NCBI GenBank assembly: GCA_033239005.1
Contig: BSQZ01000037.1
Location: 6,550,001-6,614,000 of the forward strand
Length of the DNA: 64,000 bases
From: Lamellibrachia satsuma
Lineage: Eukaryota; Annelida; Polychaeta; Sabellida; Siboglinidae
Reading direction: 5' to 3'
Of the stretch, positions 22,324-36,692 are shown in pieces (positions within the stretch are counted from its first letter, which is position 1; each line of letters opens with the position of its first letter). The notes below the pieces were generated by a model. It saw only the letters and a list, made by a program, of their open reading frames with translations, was not told the origin of the DNA and did not search any database. The translations under genes and the position numbers were made by a program.

Positions 22324-24668
22324 GAAGCCCGGGGTGAGGCTGAAGTCCGGGGTGAGGCTGAAGTCCGGGGTGAGACTGAAGCCCGGGATGATACTGAAGT
22401 CCGGGGTGAGGCTGAAGCCCGGGGTGAGGCTGAAGCCCGGGATGAGACTGAAGTCCGGGGTGAACCTGAAGTCCGGGGTGACACTGAAGTCCAGGGTGAG
22501 ACTGAAGCCCGGAGTTAGGCTGATGCCCGGGGTGAGACTGAAGCCCGGGGTGAGGCTTAAGTCTGGGGTGAGACTGAAGTCCGGGTGAGGTTTAAGTCCA
22601 GGGTGAGACTGAAGTCCGGGGTGAGGCTGAAGTCCGGGGTAAGGCTGAAGTATGGGGTGAAGCTTAAGTCCAGGGTAAGACTGAAGTCCGTGTGAGGCTT
22701 AAGTCTGGGGAGAGGCTGCAGTCTAGGGAGAGGCTGAAGTCCGGAGTGAAGCTTAAGTCCAGGGTAAGACTGAAGTCCGGGGTGAGGCTGAAGTCCGGGG
22801 TGAGACTGAAGCCCGGGTTGAGGCTGAAGTCCGGGGTGATGCTGAAGTCCAGGTTGAGGCTTAAGTCCGGGGTGAGACTGAAGTCCGGGGTGAGACTGAA
22901 TCCCGGGGTGAGGCTGAAGTCTGGAGTGATACTGAAGCCTGAGGTGAGGCTGAAGTCCGGGGTGAGACTGAAGCCCGGGGCGAAGTTGAAGTACGGGGTG
23001 AGGCTGAAGTCCGGTGTTAGGCTGAAGTCCGCGGTGAGGCTGAAGCCCCGGGTGAGGCTGAAGTCCGGGGTGAGGCTGAAGTCCGGGGTGAGATTGAAGC
23101 CTGGAGAGAGGCTGAAGTCCAGAGTGAGGGTTAAGTTTGGGGTGAAGTTGAAGTACAGGGTCAGGCTTAAGTCCGGGGTGAGACTGAAGCCCAGGGTGAG
23201 GCTGAAGTCCGGGGTGATACTGAAGCCTGGGGTGAGGCTGAAGTCCGGGGTGAGACTGAAGCCCGGGGCGAGGCTGAAGTCCTGGGTGAGGCTGAAGTCC
23301 GGGGTGAGGCTGAAGTCCGCGGTGAGGCTGAAGTCCAGGGTGATGCTTAAGTATGGGGTGAGGCTTAAGTCCGGGGTGAGACTGAAGCCCGGGGTGAGGC
23401 TGAAGTCCGGGGTGAGGCTGAAATCCGGGGTGAGGCTGAAGTCCGGGGTGAGATTGAAGCATGGGGTGAGGTTGAAGTCCAGGGTGAGGCTTAAGTCCAG
23501 GGAGAGACTGAAGCCCAGGGTGAGGCTGAAGTCCGGGGTGATATTGAAGCCTGGGGTGAGGCTGAAGTCCGGGGTGAGACTGAAGCCTGGGGCGAGGTTG
23601 AAGTCCAGGGTGAGGCTTAAGTCCGTGGTGAGACTGAAGCCCGGGGTGAGGCTGAAGTCCGGGGGTGATACTGAAGCCTGGGTTGAGGCTGAAGTCCGGG
23701 GTGAGACTGAAGCCCGGGGCGAGGCTGAAATCCGAGGTGAGGCTGAAGTCCGGGGTGAGGCTGAAGTCAGCGGTGAGGCTGAAGTCCAGGGTGATGCTTA
23801 AGTATGGGGTGAGGCTTAAGTCCGGGTGAGACTGAAGCGTGGGGTGAGGCTGAAGTCCGGGGAGATACTGAAGCCTGGGGTGAGGCTGAAGTCCGGGGTG
23901 AGACTGAAGCCCGGGGCGAGACTGAAGTCCGGGGTGAGGCTGAAGTCCGCGGTGAGGCTGAAGTCCAGGTTGATGCTTAAGTATGGGGTGAGACTTAAGT
24001 CCGGGGTGAAACTGAAGCCCGTGGTGAGGCTTAAGTCCGGGGTGAGGCTGAAATCCGGGGTGAGATTGAAGCCTGGGGAGAGGCTGAAGTCCAGGGTGAG
24101 GATTAAGTCTGGGTTGAGGCTGAAGTCCGGGGTGAGGCTGAAGTCCGGTGTGAGATTGAAGGCTGGGGAAAGGCTGAAGTCCAGGGTGAGGCTTAAGTTT
24201 GGGGTGAGGCTGAAGTACAGGGTGAGGCTTAAGTCCGGGGTGAGACTGAAGTCCGGGGTGAGACTGAAGCCCAGGGTGAGACTGAAGTCCGGGGTGATAC
24301 TTAAGTATGGGGTGAGACTGAAGTCCGGGGTGAGACTGAAGCCCGGGGTGAGACTGACGTCCGCGGTGAGGCTGAAGTCCAGGGTGAGGCTTAAGTCCGG
24401 GGTGAGACTGAAGTCCGGGGTGAGACGGAAGCCCGGGGTGAGGCTGAAGTCCTGGGTGATACTGAAGTCTTGGGTGAGGCTTAAATCCGGGGTGAGGCTG
24501 AAGTCCGGGGTGAAGCTGAAGTCCGGGGTGAGACTGAAGCCCGGGGTGAGGCTGAAGTTCAGGGTGAGGCTTAAGTCTGGGGTGAGGCTGAAAATCCGGG
24601 GTGAGTCTTAAGTACGGGGTGAGGCTGAAGTCCGGGGTGAGACTGAAGTACGGGGTGAGGCTGATTCT
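22324..24668. repeat. 18-bp minisatellite, ~130 copies, unit A
   Basis: Unit GAGGCTGAAGTCCGGGGT with frequent variants (GAGACTGAAGCC, GAGGCTTAAGTCC, TATGGGG). Eighteen bases is six codons, so open frames of up to 715 codons occur on both strands with no start-site, splice or compositional support. G-rich on +. Confidence 0.97.
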
Positions 24669-24899
24669 TTCGTCATTCACCCCGTTTACTGCTGTCTCCG
24701 TCACCCGTCTCCATTCCCCATCACTAGCTCTCGATCTTCTCTCCTACTCCTGATAAATCTCTCTTCACGCGCGCAGTCCTCCCATCTCACTCTCGGTCTT
24801 CCTCTTCTCCGTCTACCCTCCTCTGTGAGTGCAAGGGAAATACTAATTTATACGTTTTTACACTTCTTGCATTTCCCATTGAACATTTCATTGTCTATT

Positions 24900-25340
24900 T
24901 TTGTTGAATGTATATTGCAATGTTTTGTGCGACACAGAAATGTTGATTAAACACCAATTCACTACATCCGCTCTCGTCGTCAACCGTTCCCTTCCATCCT
25001 TACCAGATTTCCAACCCACTTTAAACGGCTCATCGTCAGCTTCCTCTTGACATTCTCATTCCTGCTCGTCACCTCCGCTACTGCGATGAACAACAGTGGT
25101 CTGTGGGCACTCCCTGTCTCAGCCGGTGTTCACCGGAGTTCACCGGCGTTCATCCGGAATTCCTCCGATGTTCTCGGTCCGCACACTACTCTACCTTTTG
25201 TTACTTTATACGTGCTTTCCACAATCGCCACCTCCGCCTCTGTGACACCCACCCACCTCAACGTGTACATTACCAAGCATGGTGCAATATGCTTTCTCCA
25301 GGTCTACGAATCCCAGAGCTATATTCTCCAATCGTTTTTC
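24900..25340 (-). mobile_element. LINE RT relic next to minisatellite, unit A
   Basis: The minus strand resembles the RT region around motif A and B: a YTLRWVGVTEAEVAIVESTY stretch then VVCGPRTSEEF, expected just before the RQG.ALSPLLF box, which is degraded. Frames are broken. Unit B counterpart 51780-52260. Confidence 0.65.
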
Positions 25341-25966
25341 CACCAGTTACCTCTTCATCTTCTGAAACCTGGTTGTTCTTCTCCAAGTTAATACTCCACC
25401 ATCCTCCTTAACCATCCATCCACAATTCTTTCTAACACCGTCAGAACATTACTCAGTAACGTGATACATTTCACAGTTAGGCGGGAAGACCTCACTGGAG
25501 CGTATGATATCATCTAGGTAACCCAATGCGATTTTGGTTTACCTTTTTCGAATAAGCTTTGGAATTTAGTTTTTGGCTGGTGCTTCGTACGCTCCTACAA
25601 TTTATGATGATGATTATTTTGAGCGTACGCTCGATACTTGGATCAATGTTATTTAATTAATTAATTAATATTGGATATAAGGATGAAGCCTTATTAAAAG
25701 TTTCATTTGAGTCATAAAAGATGGTATCTATAATGGTGCCAACTGTTTTGTCTGTGTAGAAATATGATTGGAAGAAATTTTATTTTTGTGTAGTCTTTTC
25801 ATTTAGGGTAAATTTTTTTTATAGCTGTGCTACAATAATAATTCAATTGTGTCATCACATAAATACAACTTTAATTGGACATAATCGCACAGATAGAAAA
25901 GTAATCGTACTATCAAATAAGAAATATCGGGTAAATTTGGTCAAGCTTAACTGAGGACGCTTACAA
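25341..25966. other. No gene recognised; deletion joint in unit A
   Basis: Follows unit B 52270-52800, then jumps to a short match to a LINE segment (25895-25960 resembles 55030-55095). Relative to B, unit A lacks two stretches here, about 2.2 kb and 0.37 kb. Confidence 0.6.
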
Positions 25967-26104
25967 AGGAGCGGCCACTGCGGTGACATAGGAACGGCTA
26001 CTGCAGTGATATAGGAGCGGCTACTGCGTTGACATAGGAGCGGCTACTGCGGTGACATAGTAGCGGCTACTGCTGTGACATAGGAGCGGCTACTGCTGTG
26101 ACTA
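25967..26104. repeat. 23-bp minisatellite, ~6 copies, unit A/B boundary
   Basis: Unit GCGGTGACATAGGAGCGGCT plus ACT. It lies directly before the gypsy relic of the next unit; an equivalent array precedes unit C at 55466-55632, so it belongs to the duplicated unit and perhaps to the gypsy leader. Confidence 0.92.
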
Positions 26105-26179
26105 CGAAACGCGGAGTCGAGCCAAGTGGTGACCACAGTATGAAGCGAAGACAACATTTGCGTATTTTGTACGTGTAAT

Positions 26180-27020
26180 TAAACAGATATGATGCTATAG
26201 CGCAAGACGAAGTCGAAGTCAGCACCTTCGTCGTGAAGCTATTCTAGTCGTTAGTGACGTGGTTCGTCCAAGTTGAAACACAGACTGACTAGATACGCTA
26301 ATAACACTCGTCACAGCGCTCGACCAAACGGCCACCCGGAAAATCCAGCATGTGCATCAGCCCAAGACATATACGACGCGCTTACATCTACGTTCACTGA
26401 CTTTTTCGAATCAACCGAAGCGGCGGAAGCCGCCCAGCCGGAGGAACGTGATGGCGTAGGAGATGCGCGGCCTACTGGCCTACTCATGCACACGAGAACG
26501 CTGAACTGCGGTCATGCGGAAACGCATATGTGTCGTGAACGTTTCCTCAATCGACGCTGCCTGCCTTCGGAGATGACGACGACGTCGACACGCACACGCA
26601 CACGCACACGCACACACACACGCACAGAAGCCATGTTCTGCATGTCCACGCAAATACTAGCTGCGGCAAATGAACCAGGCACTAACAAAAGCCGCCTGCT
26701 CTACTTGTGGGATCGCGACCCCGGACACCGTTTCCTCGAGAACATCGAAGTCAGTGTTTTTCTTGCGACACGACGCGACCGACGCATAAAGAACCGCGGT
26801 GAATCACTCATCGCCGCCAACGGCAGCGCTCTCGCAACATACGGCACGAGCAATTTTCGCATAAACATAGATATTCGGTATCGTTCGTCGTGTGCCTGGG
26901 CGTCGCTTCCACGCAATGTACCGAAAGAATCCGGCGATTGGCGTCCTTGCGGCGACTTCCGCTACTAAAACTGTCCGATACCGCACGCTCAGTTAACCAT
27001 CCTTGACTATTACTAATAAA
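26180..27020 (+). mobile_element. Gypsy-type LTR retrotransposon relic, unit B
   Basis: Same relic as 1-850 but with a longer open frame (26273-26968). It carries gag remnants, a protease segment (RFLENIEVSVF where a DTG-containing motif is expected, then AANGSALATYGT) and an RT opening (VPKESGDWRPCGDF) fused by deletion. The protease aspartate is missing, so it is inactive. AATAAA near 27014. Confidence 0.78.
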
Positions 27021-27464
27021 CCGTGTTTAATATTAGTGTATTGTTGTCAATTTGATTATGTAAAATGTAGAAACATATATGCGTCCTGCATAATCACAAA
27101 TTGAGTATATTTTCTCCTCCGCTCAGGGTGTCGTATCCGCTGCGACTACTACGCACGTGACGCCATCTAGCGGTGTTGTCTTCACAAGCGACACTATGCG
27201 ACTACAACACGAACTTAAGCGGCGTCACATCCGCCGCCAAACTTCCCGCCAGTGGCGCCACACTCCATTTCATCACTACCACAACTTATATTTCAAAATG
27301 TGTAGTTTGTTTTTGTCTAAAGCTATGTTACGTTACACAACTGTTTGTTACGATGATGTAATACAAAAATGACGTTACCCAGCCAACCATTTTATTTATC
27401 ACTCGGCAAAATAAAATAAAAAAATCAAGTTGTGGCAGTGGCGATACGCTGAGTGGCGTCAGAG
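27021..27464. other. No gene recognised
   Basis: Unit B counterpart of 851-1275. Confidence 0.45.
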
Positions 27465-27960
27465 CTAGTGTATATCGAGCTTCGTTGGAAATGGGTCAAG
27501 GTCACGAGATTTGTTAGGAGATTTTTTTACGATAATAAGAACTTCATTAGTAATTGCAGGTGTGAAACACTGTAGTATATTTTCAGAAAATGATGGTTCA
27601 TGGTAATCATAATCATTATCATTAATGGCAAAATTCGATCGAATGCGAGTAATCTTATATGTGAAGTATTTCAAAAAAGAACTACACAGTATATCCATTG
27701 AAGAATGTTATGAGACAGTGTTTTTAATTTTTGTCAATGTGTAATTGTGTTTACGGATGTCTGGCGAGGATTTTCATAATTTATTGAGATAAAATGTGTA
27801 TAGTAATCGGACTTTGCTTTTGACATCGTGTGATTGCATATGTGTAACTGTTTAGTATAACGAGATCGATCAGTTGGAGAACGAGTTCGTCGCCAAATTC
27901 TGTCAAGACATTGACGACGACGTTTTGCTACCACTATTTCTAGAGACATCCATGGAGATG
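27465..27960 (-). mobile_element. LINE relic (L2/CR1-like linker), unit B
   Basis: Counterpart of 1276-1766 with the same ordered motifs (SKAKSDYYTHFIS, ITRIRSNF, LDPFPTKL) and additional small deletions. Confidence 0.75.
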
Positions 27961-28096
27961 GAGGGCGAACTTGTACACTTTTAGTTTGTTTAGGGCCAAG
28001 TCACTTAATGTTTGATAGTTCTGATTAACAAGCTCGGATACTGTAAATTCAGGTTGGATCAAAATATGGGAAAATTCATTTTCATCATTATATTAT

Positions 28097-28369
<273 letters not shown>

Positions 28370-28383
28370 GTAACGATCTTGCA

Positions 28384-30323
<1,940 letters not shown>

Positions 30324-30575
30324 TGTTAATGAGAACTTGTGAGAGTGGAACCTGTGCGGATGTAGAGCATTCCCAAAGCGAACACTTATACATTTTATAC
30401 ACAGTGTGCGTAATTATACACATTTATACATCTTATACACAGTGTGCTTATCAACGTAGGGTATTCACTGCTTCATATATTAAACTTTTCATTTTTAGTT
30501 ATCGAAGGGGACTCAGTCCCCGGATTCCTAAGAAACAAACAACTGTGAATGGAATAAAAATTATTGGAGTAAATG

Positions 30576-30577
<2 letters not shown>

Positions 30578-30658
<81 letters not shown>
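30578..30658. repeat. (AT)n microsatellite, unit B, second
   Basis: About 80 bases of alternating AT. Unit A has only a few AT units at the matching place near 4673. Confidence 0.95.
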
Positions 30659-30661
<3 letters not shown>

Positions 30662-30789
30662 GTAGTGCTACTTCTACTTGGTTGAATGGCACACACGCAT
30701 ACGTACTCAAATCCACATTTTAATGAATTGTGCAATATCGATTAATTGCACAAACAGGGCTGTACCATAAAAATTGAACTGAGCAAGTT

Positions 30790-31501
30790 TGTTATCCAAG
30801 GCAAAACACCCAGATGGCACGTGGGAAGGGAAGCCATTAGTTTATTGATGGTACAAAATTGTTTCATCTATGTGTAACCCGCCCTTCTGAGATATTTGTT
30901 ATGTTTATTTGACGCTGCTAGCATTTACATTACTGGTTATAAACCAGTACGCGAGGCTTCACAAGTGAAGTAAAATGGTCACATGTCGTGGTTAAACAAA
31001 CGTTTTTTTTCCAATCATTCTCAGCGCACAACTCGCTGGCCGAGCCATCGGCATGAGACGCCCGAGCTTTGTTACAGTTGTAACAACCTACCTCAATACA
31101 GTTGTAACAACTTACCCCAATACAATTGTAATAACTTGCCCCAAACACATGTTTTGTAGTTGAACGCACACGAACAATAATAAGTCCCGAATTTCAATTT
31201 AACTTCTACACAGCATGACCCCTTATACTATATAGTAGATATTTATCAAGTTTTATTCATGAAACATAAAAAGTGGCTGCGTGGGATGATATTACGTGGG
31301 CATACCAACAACGTTTTATGTGGTTAAAAAGTAATTTTTGTCACATCTCGTTAACTTCGTCTTCTTAACTCCCGATTTTGTGTGTCTGCTGGTGGACTTC
31401 CAACCAACTACTGTCGATGATATCTCCACATGTGTGCTATGTTTTCATAAAACGCCTGTGTAATAATTTGCCCCTGCATACAACTAGCCTCGGTCTCCCT
31501 A
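30790..31501. mobile_element. Right part of the TIR element, unit B, with LINE tail and 24-bp repeats
   Basis: Contains the LINE tail fragment on the minus strand (30790-30848), about 390 bases absent from unit A, including three 24-bp repeats at 31074-31145 (ACAGTTGTAACAAC...), and the right terminal inverted repeat at 31481-31501. The left end seen in unit A at 4153 is deleted here. Confidence 0.6.
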
Positions 31502-31519
31502 CGCAGTTGTTTTGAGAGC

Positions 31520-32100
31520 ATGACTACAGGTTTGCTTAGGATGCAATCCGATTGATGTGTTTATTCCAGGCGAGGTCTTTGATGAAACACACTTCTAGAT
31601 ATGAATGATTGTCAGTTGTCTGTAGTTTGTAATCTCCCAGTGTGTAATTAAAGTGTCTCGACGATCTTACATGTGTGAGTCTCATAAAAAAGCATTTCTG
31701 GGTGTTAAAGTACATATGCTAGTCATGTTCCCATTTCACCAGTGTGCTTAGGTCTTTTTGTAGCTCTTGTGAATCAAACTCATTGTAAAATTCTCAGTAG
31801 AGGATATAATTGTCTGTGGACAGACGGACTGTGGGGAGAATATTGTCAGGTAAATCACTAATGTATATCACTACATCGGTCCAAGTCGCGTGTTCTCCCC
31901 ATACAACGACTCTGCTTACGACACTTGAGAAAGGTGACGTATGTTAAGATTGAGTTGCGTTCAAAGTGATCCATAGCGTTACAGTATATTATGCGTTCAG
32001 GGGGTTTGTTAGGGAGATGGGACGAACCGTTTTCCCCTCTTAGAATTGGAAGCAATGTTAGCACGTAGCCAAGACATTTGTAGCTCACCTGTGTCAATTG
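31520..32100 (-). mobile_element. LINE relic (CR1/Jockey-type RT half), unit B
   Basis: Counterpart of 5140-5700, missing about 50 bases around the RT PQG box. The minus strand still shows TFLKCRKQS and a downstream WEHD..MYFNTQKC region. Confidence 0.78.
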
Positions 32101-33324
32101 TTTAAACAAGTTACGTTGTGGAGTGGAGCTCGTCTCACTGGCGCCATCTACCGTATACGTTCAATAAAAATCGTAGCCTCGATTAGCCAAGCTCCGTGCC
32201 ATGGCACCACCGTTTGTTGCACACATCATCGCCTGGCTACAATGTGCATTTTTCGTTGTGACGGAAAGTACGTATGAATTTTTAAAATAATTTCCTAATT
32301 ACCATGTCATCCGGGCATTTGACTAATTCTTAAAATAAAACTGAAATTTTATCAGTTTCAACCATGCAATTGGAATTAACTATAAAATTTTATTATATTG
32401 ACACAACTGTCGGACCAAAACGTTAAATTAGGCAAACAAATATTTAGTGTAGCATCTCGATAACGACGCTGACTGGCTGTTGGCGCTTCACGGGAACGCC
32501 TTCACACAATGGAGTGGTGAGACTGGGTAACTATAAGACCACGCCTCGGGGCCAGACTCTTCTCGGCGAGTTCCCGAAGTCGAGCGAGAGTCGGATAAGT
32601 GGATTACGTCACCGTGGATGGCTTCTAGGGGAACTATGTTTCCAGCAATAGAACAATTATATAGACATTACGTGAACACATAAAACGACAGTTACATAGG
32701 TGTCCCACTCTGTGGTAGTGTTGGTAGATCCTACTACACAAAAAACGACAGTGATGTAGTTAAAACAAAAAATCTCAAATCCATTCTTTACAGAGATAAC
32801 CTAGGTATATAAGAAACTGACAACTTGAAAACGTTGCAATCCGTACTAACATAACAACATATAATATCATCCTAATAAAAATATACGCACAGCCGAACTA
32901 TTGCATTTCGAGTCGAGACACACATGAAAAGAAACCTTTCATAAATGCTTTAAATATACTGAATAAATCATAACAGACAAGGCGGTCTTTGTAAACACAT
33001 TTAATACATGTTTTTTACATTGACCAAATCTAACCAATCAAATACGTAGTCTCATAAATAAAACACTCAGATACTATATAAAAGAGCAACATAGCAATTT
33101 AGTGAGCGATGAGCAAACCGATGATGACCGAATCTCTAGAACAATTGATACTACACACCCCAAAATACATTGTGGATTTGATGGTATTTCTTCTCGATTA
33201 ATAAACGTAGTTAAACCTGCTGTAAAAACATAATTAATATTAATTACAAACCAAATATTAACTACTGGTATATTCCTTGACAAATTTAAAATTGCCAAAA
33301 TAGTCCCATTGTATAAAAAAGTTT
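32101..33324. other. No gene recognised
   Basis: Counterpart of 5701-7077 with only about 1.4 copies of the 60-bp repeat (32668-32756). Confidence 0.5.
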
Positions 33325-33865
33325 GAACACACTTTGTGTGATCATATCAGTAGATCATACTAATAATAAATTATTCATTCATAAAAAACAAATGTGCCAC
33401 GCCGCGTTCATAACGGTAGATCATATTAATTATGTTCATACACTAAAGAACATTCACAAATGTGCCACACTTTGCACTCATATAAGTATAATGTCTTACA
33501 AATGACATTCTAAAGCACAAAGCAGTTGCAAATATTCCACACACTTTGCTCAAATCATTAGATCCTACTTATTATACTCAGTTTCAAATTTCACTTTCAG
33601 CCTAGATTCCATTTACTCCTTAAATGTTGTCAAGACTTACTATTCAACTGAAACAAACGGTCCACAAACTGTACTCATATCAGTAAATGATGATGATGAT
33701 ATTCACATGAGAAACAAAAGTGATAAGTGTCACAGTTTGCTGATATTGGTAGATCCTACTAATGATATTAGCTCAAAAAGCAAGTTACGTGTGTCTCATT
33801 CTGCACTAATGTATTGAAATACCCTACTAGCGATATTAGTACGTAAACGAACAGTTAGAAATAGT
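33325..33865 (+). repeat. Degenerate ~70-bp satellite block, unit B (orientation 1)
   Basis: Counterpart of 7078-7620; nearly identical over 500 bases, so this part of the duplication is recent or homogenised. Confidence 0.75.
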
Positions 33866-34087
33866 CGCATGCTGAGGTTATTAAAACACGATAAGATAAT
33901 ATGCAGTACAACTTGGCAATGTCTCAACCGCCTCAAGACAGGTGTTCGTCAGAGGCAAGATGCAGCATCGGGAGATAGCCAAGACGAACTTAGCGAATGT
34001 GATGTTGGCGACGATCCCCAAACGATGCAACATAAAATGCCCTCCCCTACCAGAGCTTTGCAGACCAGACTATTTAATGCTGTGCAC

Positions 34088-34353
34088 GCGCCTGTGTTCT
34101 GCAGTGGCGGGGAAAGTGTAGCGCCTGTGTTCTGCAGTGGCGGGAGGAGTGTAGCGCCTGTGTTCTGCAGTGGCGGGGGAAGTGTAGTGCCTGTGTTCCG
34201 CAGTGGCGGGAGGAGTGTAGCGCCTGTGTTCTGCAGTGGCGGGGGAAGTGTAGCGCCTGTGTTCTGCAGTGGCGGGGGAAGTGTAGTGCCTGTGTTCCGC
34301 AGTGGCGGGGGGAGTGTAGCGCCTGTGTTCCGCAGTGGCGGGGGGAGTGTAGC
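34088..34353. repeat. 33-bp minisatellite, 8 copies, unit B
   Basis: Same unit as 7843-8082. Here CTGCAG and CCGCAG variants and GTGTAGC/GTGTAGT variants alternate. Confidence 0.93.
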
Positions 34354-34411
34354 GACACGAGAAGAAGAAAATGTTATTAAGACTTTCATAAAGGATACTA
34401 TGAGAAGAAAA

Positions 34412-34585
34412 TGACACGCACGCACGTACGCACGCTCGACAACTCAACCACCGATCCGCCCTCGCACGCACACACGAACGCACGCACGCACGCACGCACG
34501 CTCGCACCCATTCACCCACCGACCCACCCACCCATGCACGCACGCGCGCACGCCCACCCGCACGCACGCACCCGCGTACGACGCA
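34412..34585. repeat. (ACGC)n-rich tract, unit B
   Basis: Counterpart of 8143-8340, slightly shorter. Confidence 0.9.
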
Positions 34586-35711
34586 CTAATTGTTTCGCGG
34601 CAGGACTAGTTTAATTAAATATTAGACCCGGCATCAACGATATCAATTAGGACTAAAAGGATGCAATGACGCAGCGCATCGGCGGGTGTCCCTAGAATGT
34701 GCCAATTAACGTGATGCAGCGTTGATTGGTACATCAAGTCATCCATATCCGTGGAGGGTCATCGATCTGTCGGTGTTGACGGTAACACGGCCTGTGTATT
34801 CGTTCATTTAGAAGCTGATATTAACAAAGTTGTAATATCTACTTTGCATGCGTTTTTAATAACACCGTCCAAACCAGCTAATATAACACCGACGTTTCCA
34901 CGAGGTAATTTTGTATTTTAACATTGAATACGACTACCTCAACCAGGTATTTATACTACCTGAGCCAGGTATTTGCACCACATCAGGAAGCGTGCAACGT
35001 CCTACAAGATAGCCGGGTGTGTATATATAATAGTTGCAATTCTATGAGTTGCTTCCTGCACTATACTCTAGATATCGAATAAAAATGCTCCTCGTGATTA
35101 AGATCAAGATGTGGTAGTGGTGATGTTGAGTGGCTCCACTGCAGGGGAGTGTGCAGACGTTCATTCCGTCATTGACATTATTATGACCAAAGTAAACACT
35201 ATAGTCGAATGGTCAGTGGGCGCGGTGTTAGTTCCACTGACAGGCAGACATCGGCAACACAGGCTTGAATAGTGTAGAAAACATGTGAACTGGACATAGG
35301 TTCTTCACAGACTGTCATGATGAAGGCAGGCCAGTGTCGAGACAACCCAATGAGAAATAGGCTCAATGGGAATTGTCCGAATTATCTGTGATCATTAACA
35401 CTTGAGATGTTCTCTACACCATTCAAGTATGGTTTGTTGATGTCTGTCCGTCAGTGGACCTCCCGTCGCTGCTCTTCTCGTGCTCATGTCAGCTGCATGC
35501 AGTTTGGTCTTCACTGTCTTCGTGGAGACAGTAACTCCAGAATGATTGTTGGTGTTTATCCGAAGAATGAATCATTCAAAGTTAGATGTTTGCTTATCGA
35601 CGTGATCAGATATCAGCCCTGTACATTGCGGTGTTACTGCCCGGTGCCAGCAACCGCTTGTTCACTGGTCCTGTCTCTTGGAAGTAATGGCATGCCCTAG
35701 ATATCCCTTTT
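34586..35711. other. No gene recognised; inverted repeat conserved
   Basis: Counterpart of 8341-9465, including the imperfect inverted repeat at about 35235-35295 and 35397-35454. Confidence 0.45.
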
Positions 35712-35922
35712 CGCTCACTCATTCACTCACACACTCACTAAATCACCCACCCACCCACCCACCCACCCACTCACTCACTCATACACTCACTCACTCACCC
35801 ACCCACCCACCCACCCACCCACTCACTCACTCACTCACTCACTCACTCACTCACTCTCTCATCCACCCGCTCACCCACTCACTCACTCACTCACTCACTC
35901 ACTCACTCACTCACTCACTCTC
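35712..35922. repeat. (ACTC)n/(ACCC)n tract, unit B
   Basis: Counterpart of 9466-9652, with different internal order. Confidence 0.95.
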
Positions 35923-36598
35923 AGTGCACCAGCGACCTTTCAGACAACCCTCTCTGGAGCATTCCTAAATGGTTTAAATGGCGTGTTCGTGGCATTAAAA
36001 TACACTGCATCAATGAGAATATAACTACTAAATGTGTACATGTGTAACAGTCTTGGAATATTCATCGACGGCTCCCAACAAAAACGACAACATGGCTTCA
36101 ATACCTTCAAATCCACTTTCTGCTATTATATGGTGTTCACGCTTGACCATCCAGACTGACAAAAACATTTGATAATTGCAGATGACATGTCAAACAAAGC
36201 ACTCGCGCCAATATTATAGCATATTATACTATCAAATAATAAATAGGTTAATAGAAAAGTGTGATCCTTAGCAAAATATGAGTAGTATGTGGATTTTCCA
36301 CCCAATTATTGTCGTTATGCCCACAATGTGCAGAAACTAATATGTTACCAATTATTGTGTACGTGATTGAGGAATGAGACAAGCCATCCGTGACAAAGCG
36401 GGTGTAATAATTTATTATAATTTAATCATTTATGTACAATGAAATTATGCCTGACTACAGAAATATCGATATGTGTACCAGCGTTTATGCTGTAGCTACA
36501 ACAGCTGAACGCCTGTCTCCCCGGACTGCTCGGGCGATTTTAAATCCATAGGCACCAGCGAATGTGTCCAGTATTGCATCGTCGGCAGGAGAGAGAAG
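35923..36598 (+). other. Probable upstream region of gene B
   Basis: Nearly identical to the segment before gene A. No core promoter element assigned. If both genes are expressed they should share most upstream control. Confidence 0.4.
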
Positions 36599-36692
36599 AT
36601 GTTGTTACTACGGCTGTTCCACCCGCCGTCTCGCTTGCGGTCCTTGCTTCTGGCCTTGTTCTGCTTCTACACAAGTTTATCCGATGCAGAAG
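36599..36692 (+). CDS. Gene B exon 1: signal peptide
   Basis: ATG then a basic stretch and hydrophobic core LLLALFCFYTSL ending SDAE. Donor AAG|GTACAT, phase 1. Confidence 0.85.

Noticed and set aside
25047..25411. Overlapping + frames of 102-116 codons present in both units
   Set aside because: The minus strand of the same region reads as a reverse-transcriptase relic, so the + frames are antisense shadows.
26273..26968. 231-codon frame of the gypsy relic considered as a host gene
   Set aside because: It is a fusion of gag, protease and RT fragments with a repeat tract, the protease catalytic motif is lost, and the homologous copies in units A and C are broken.
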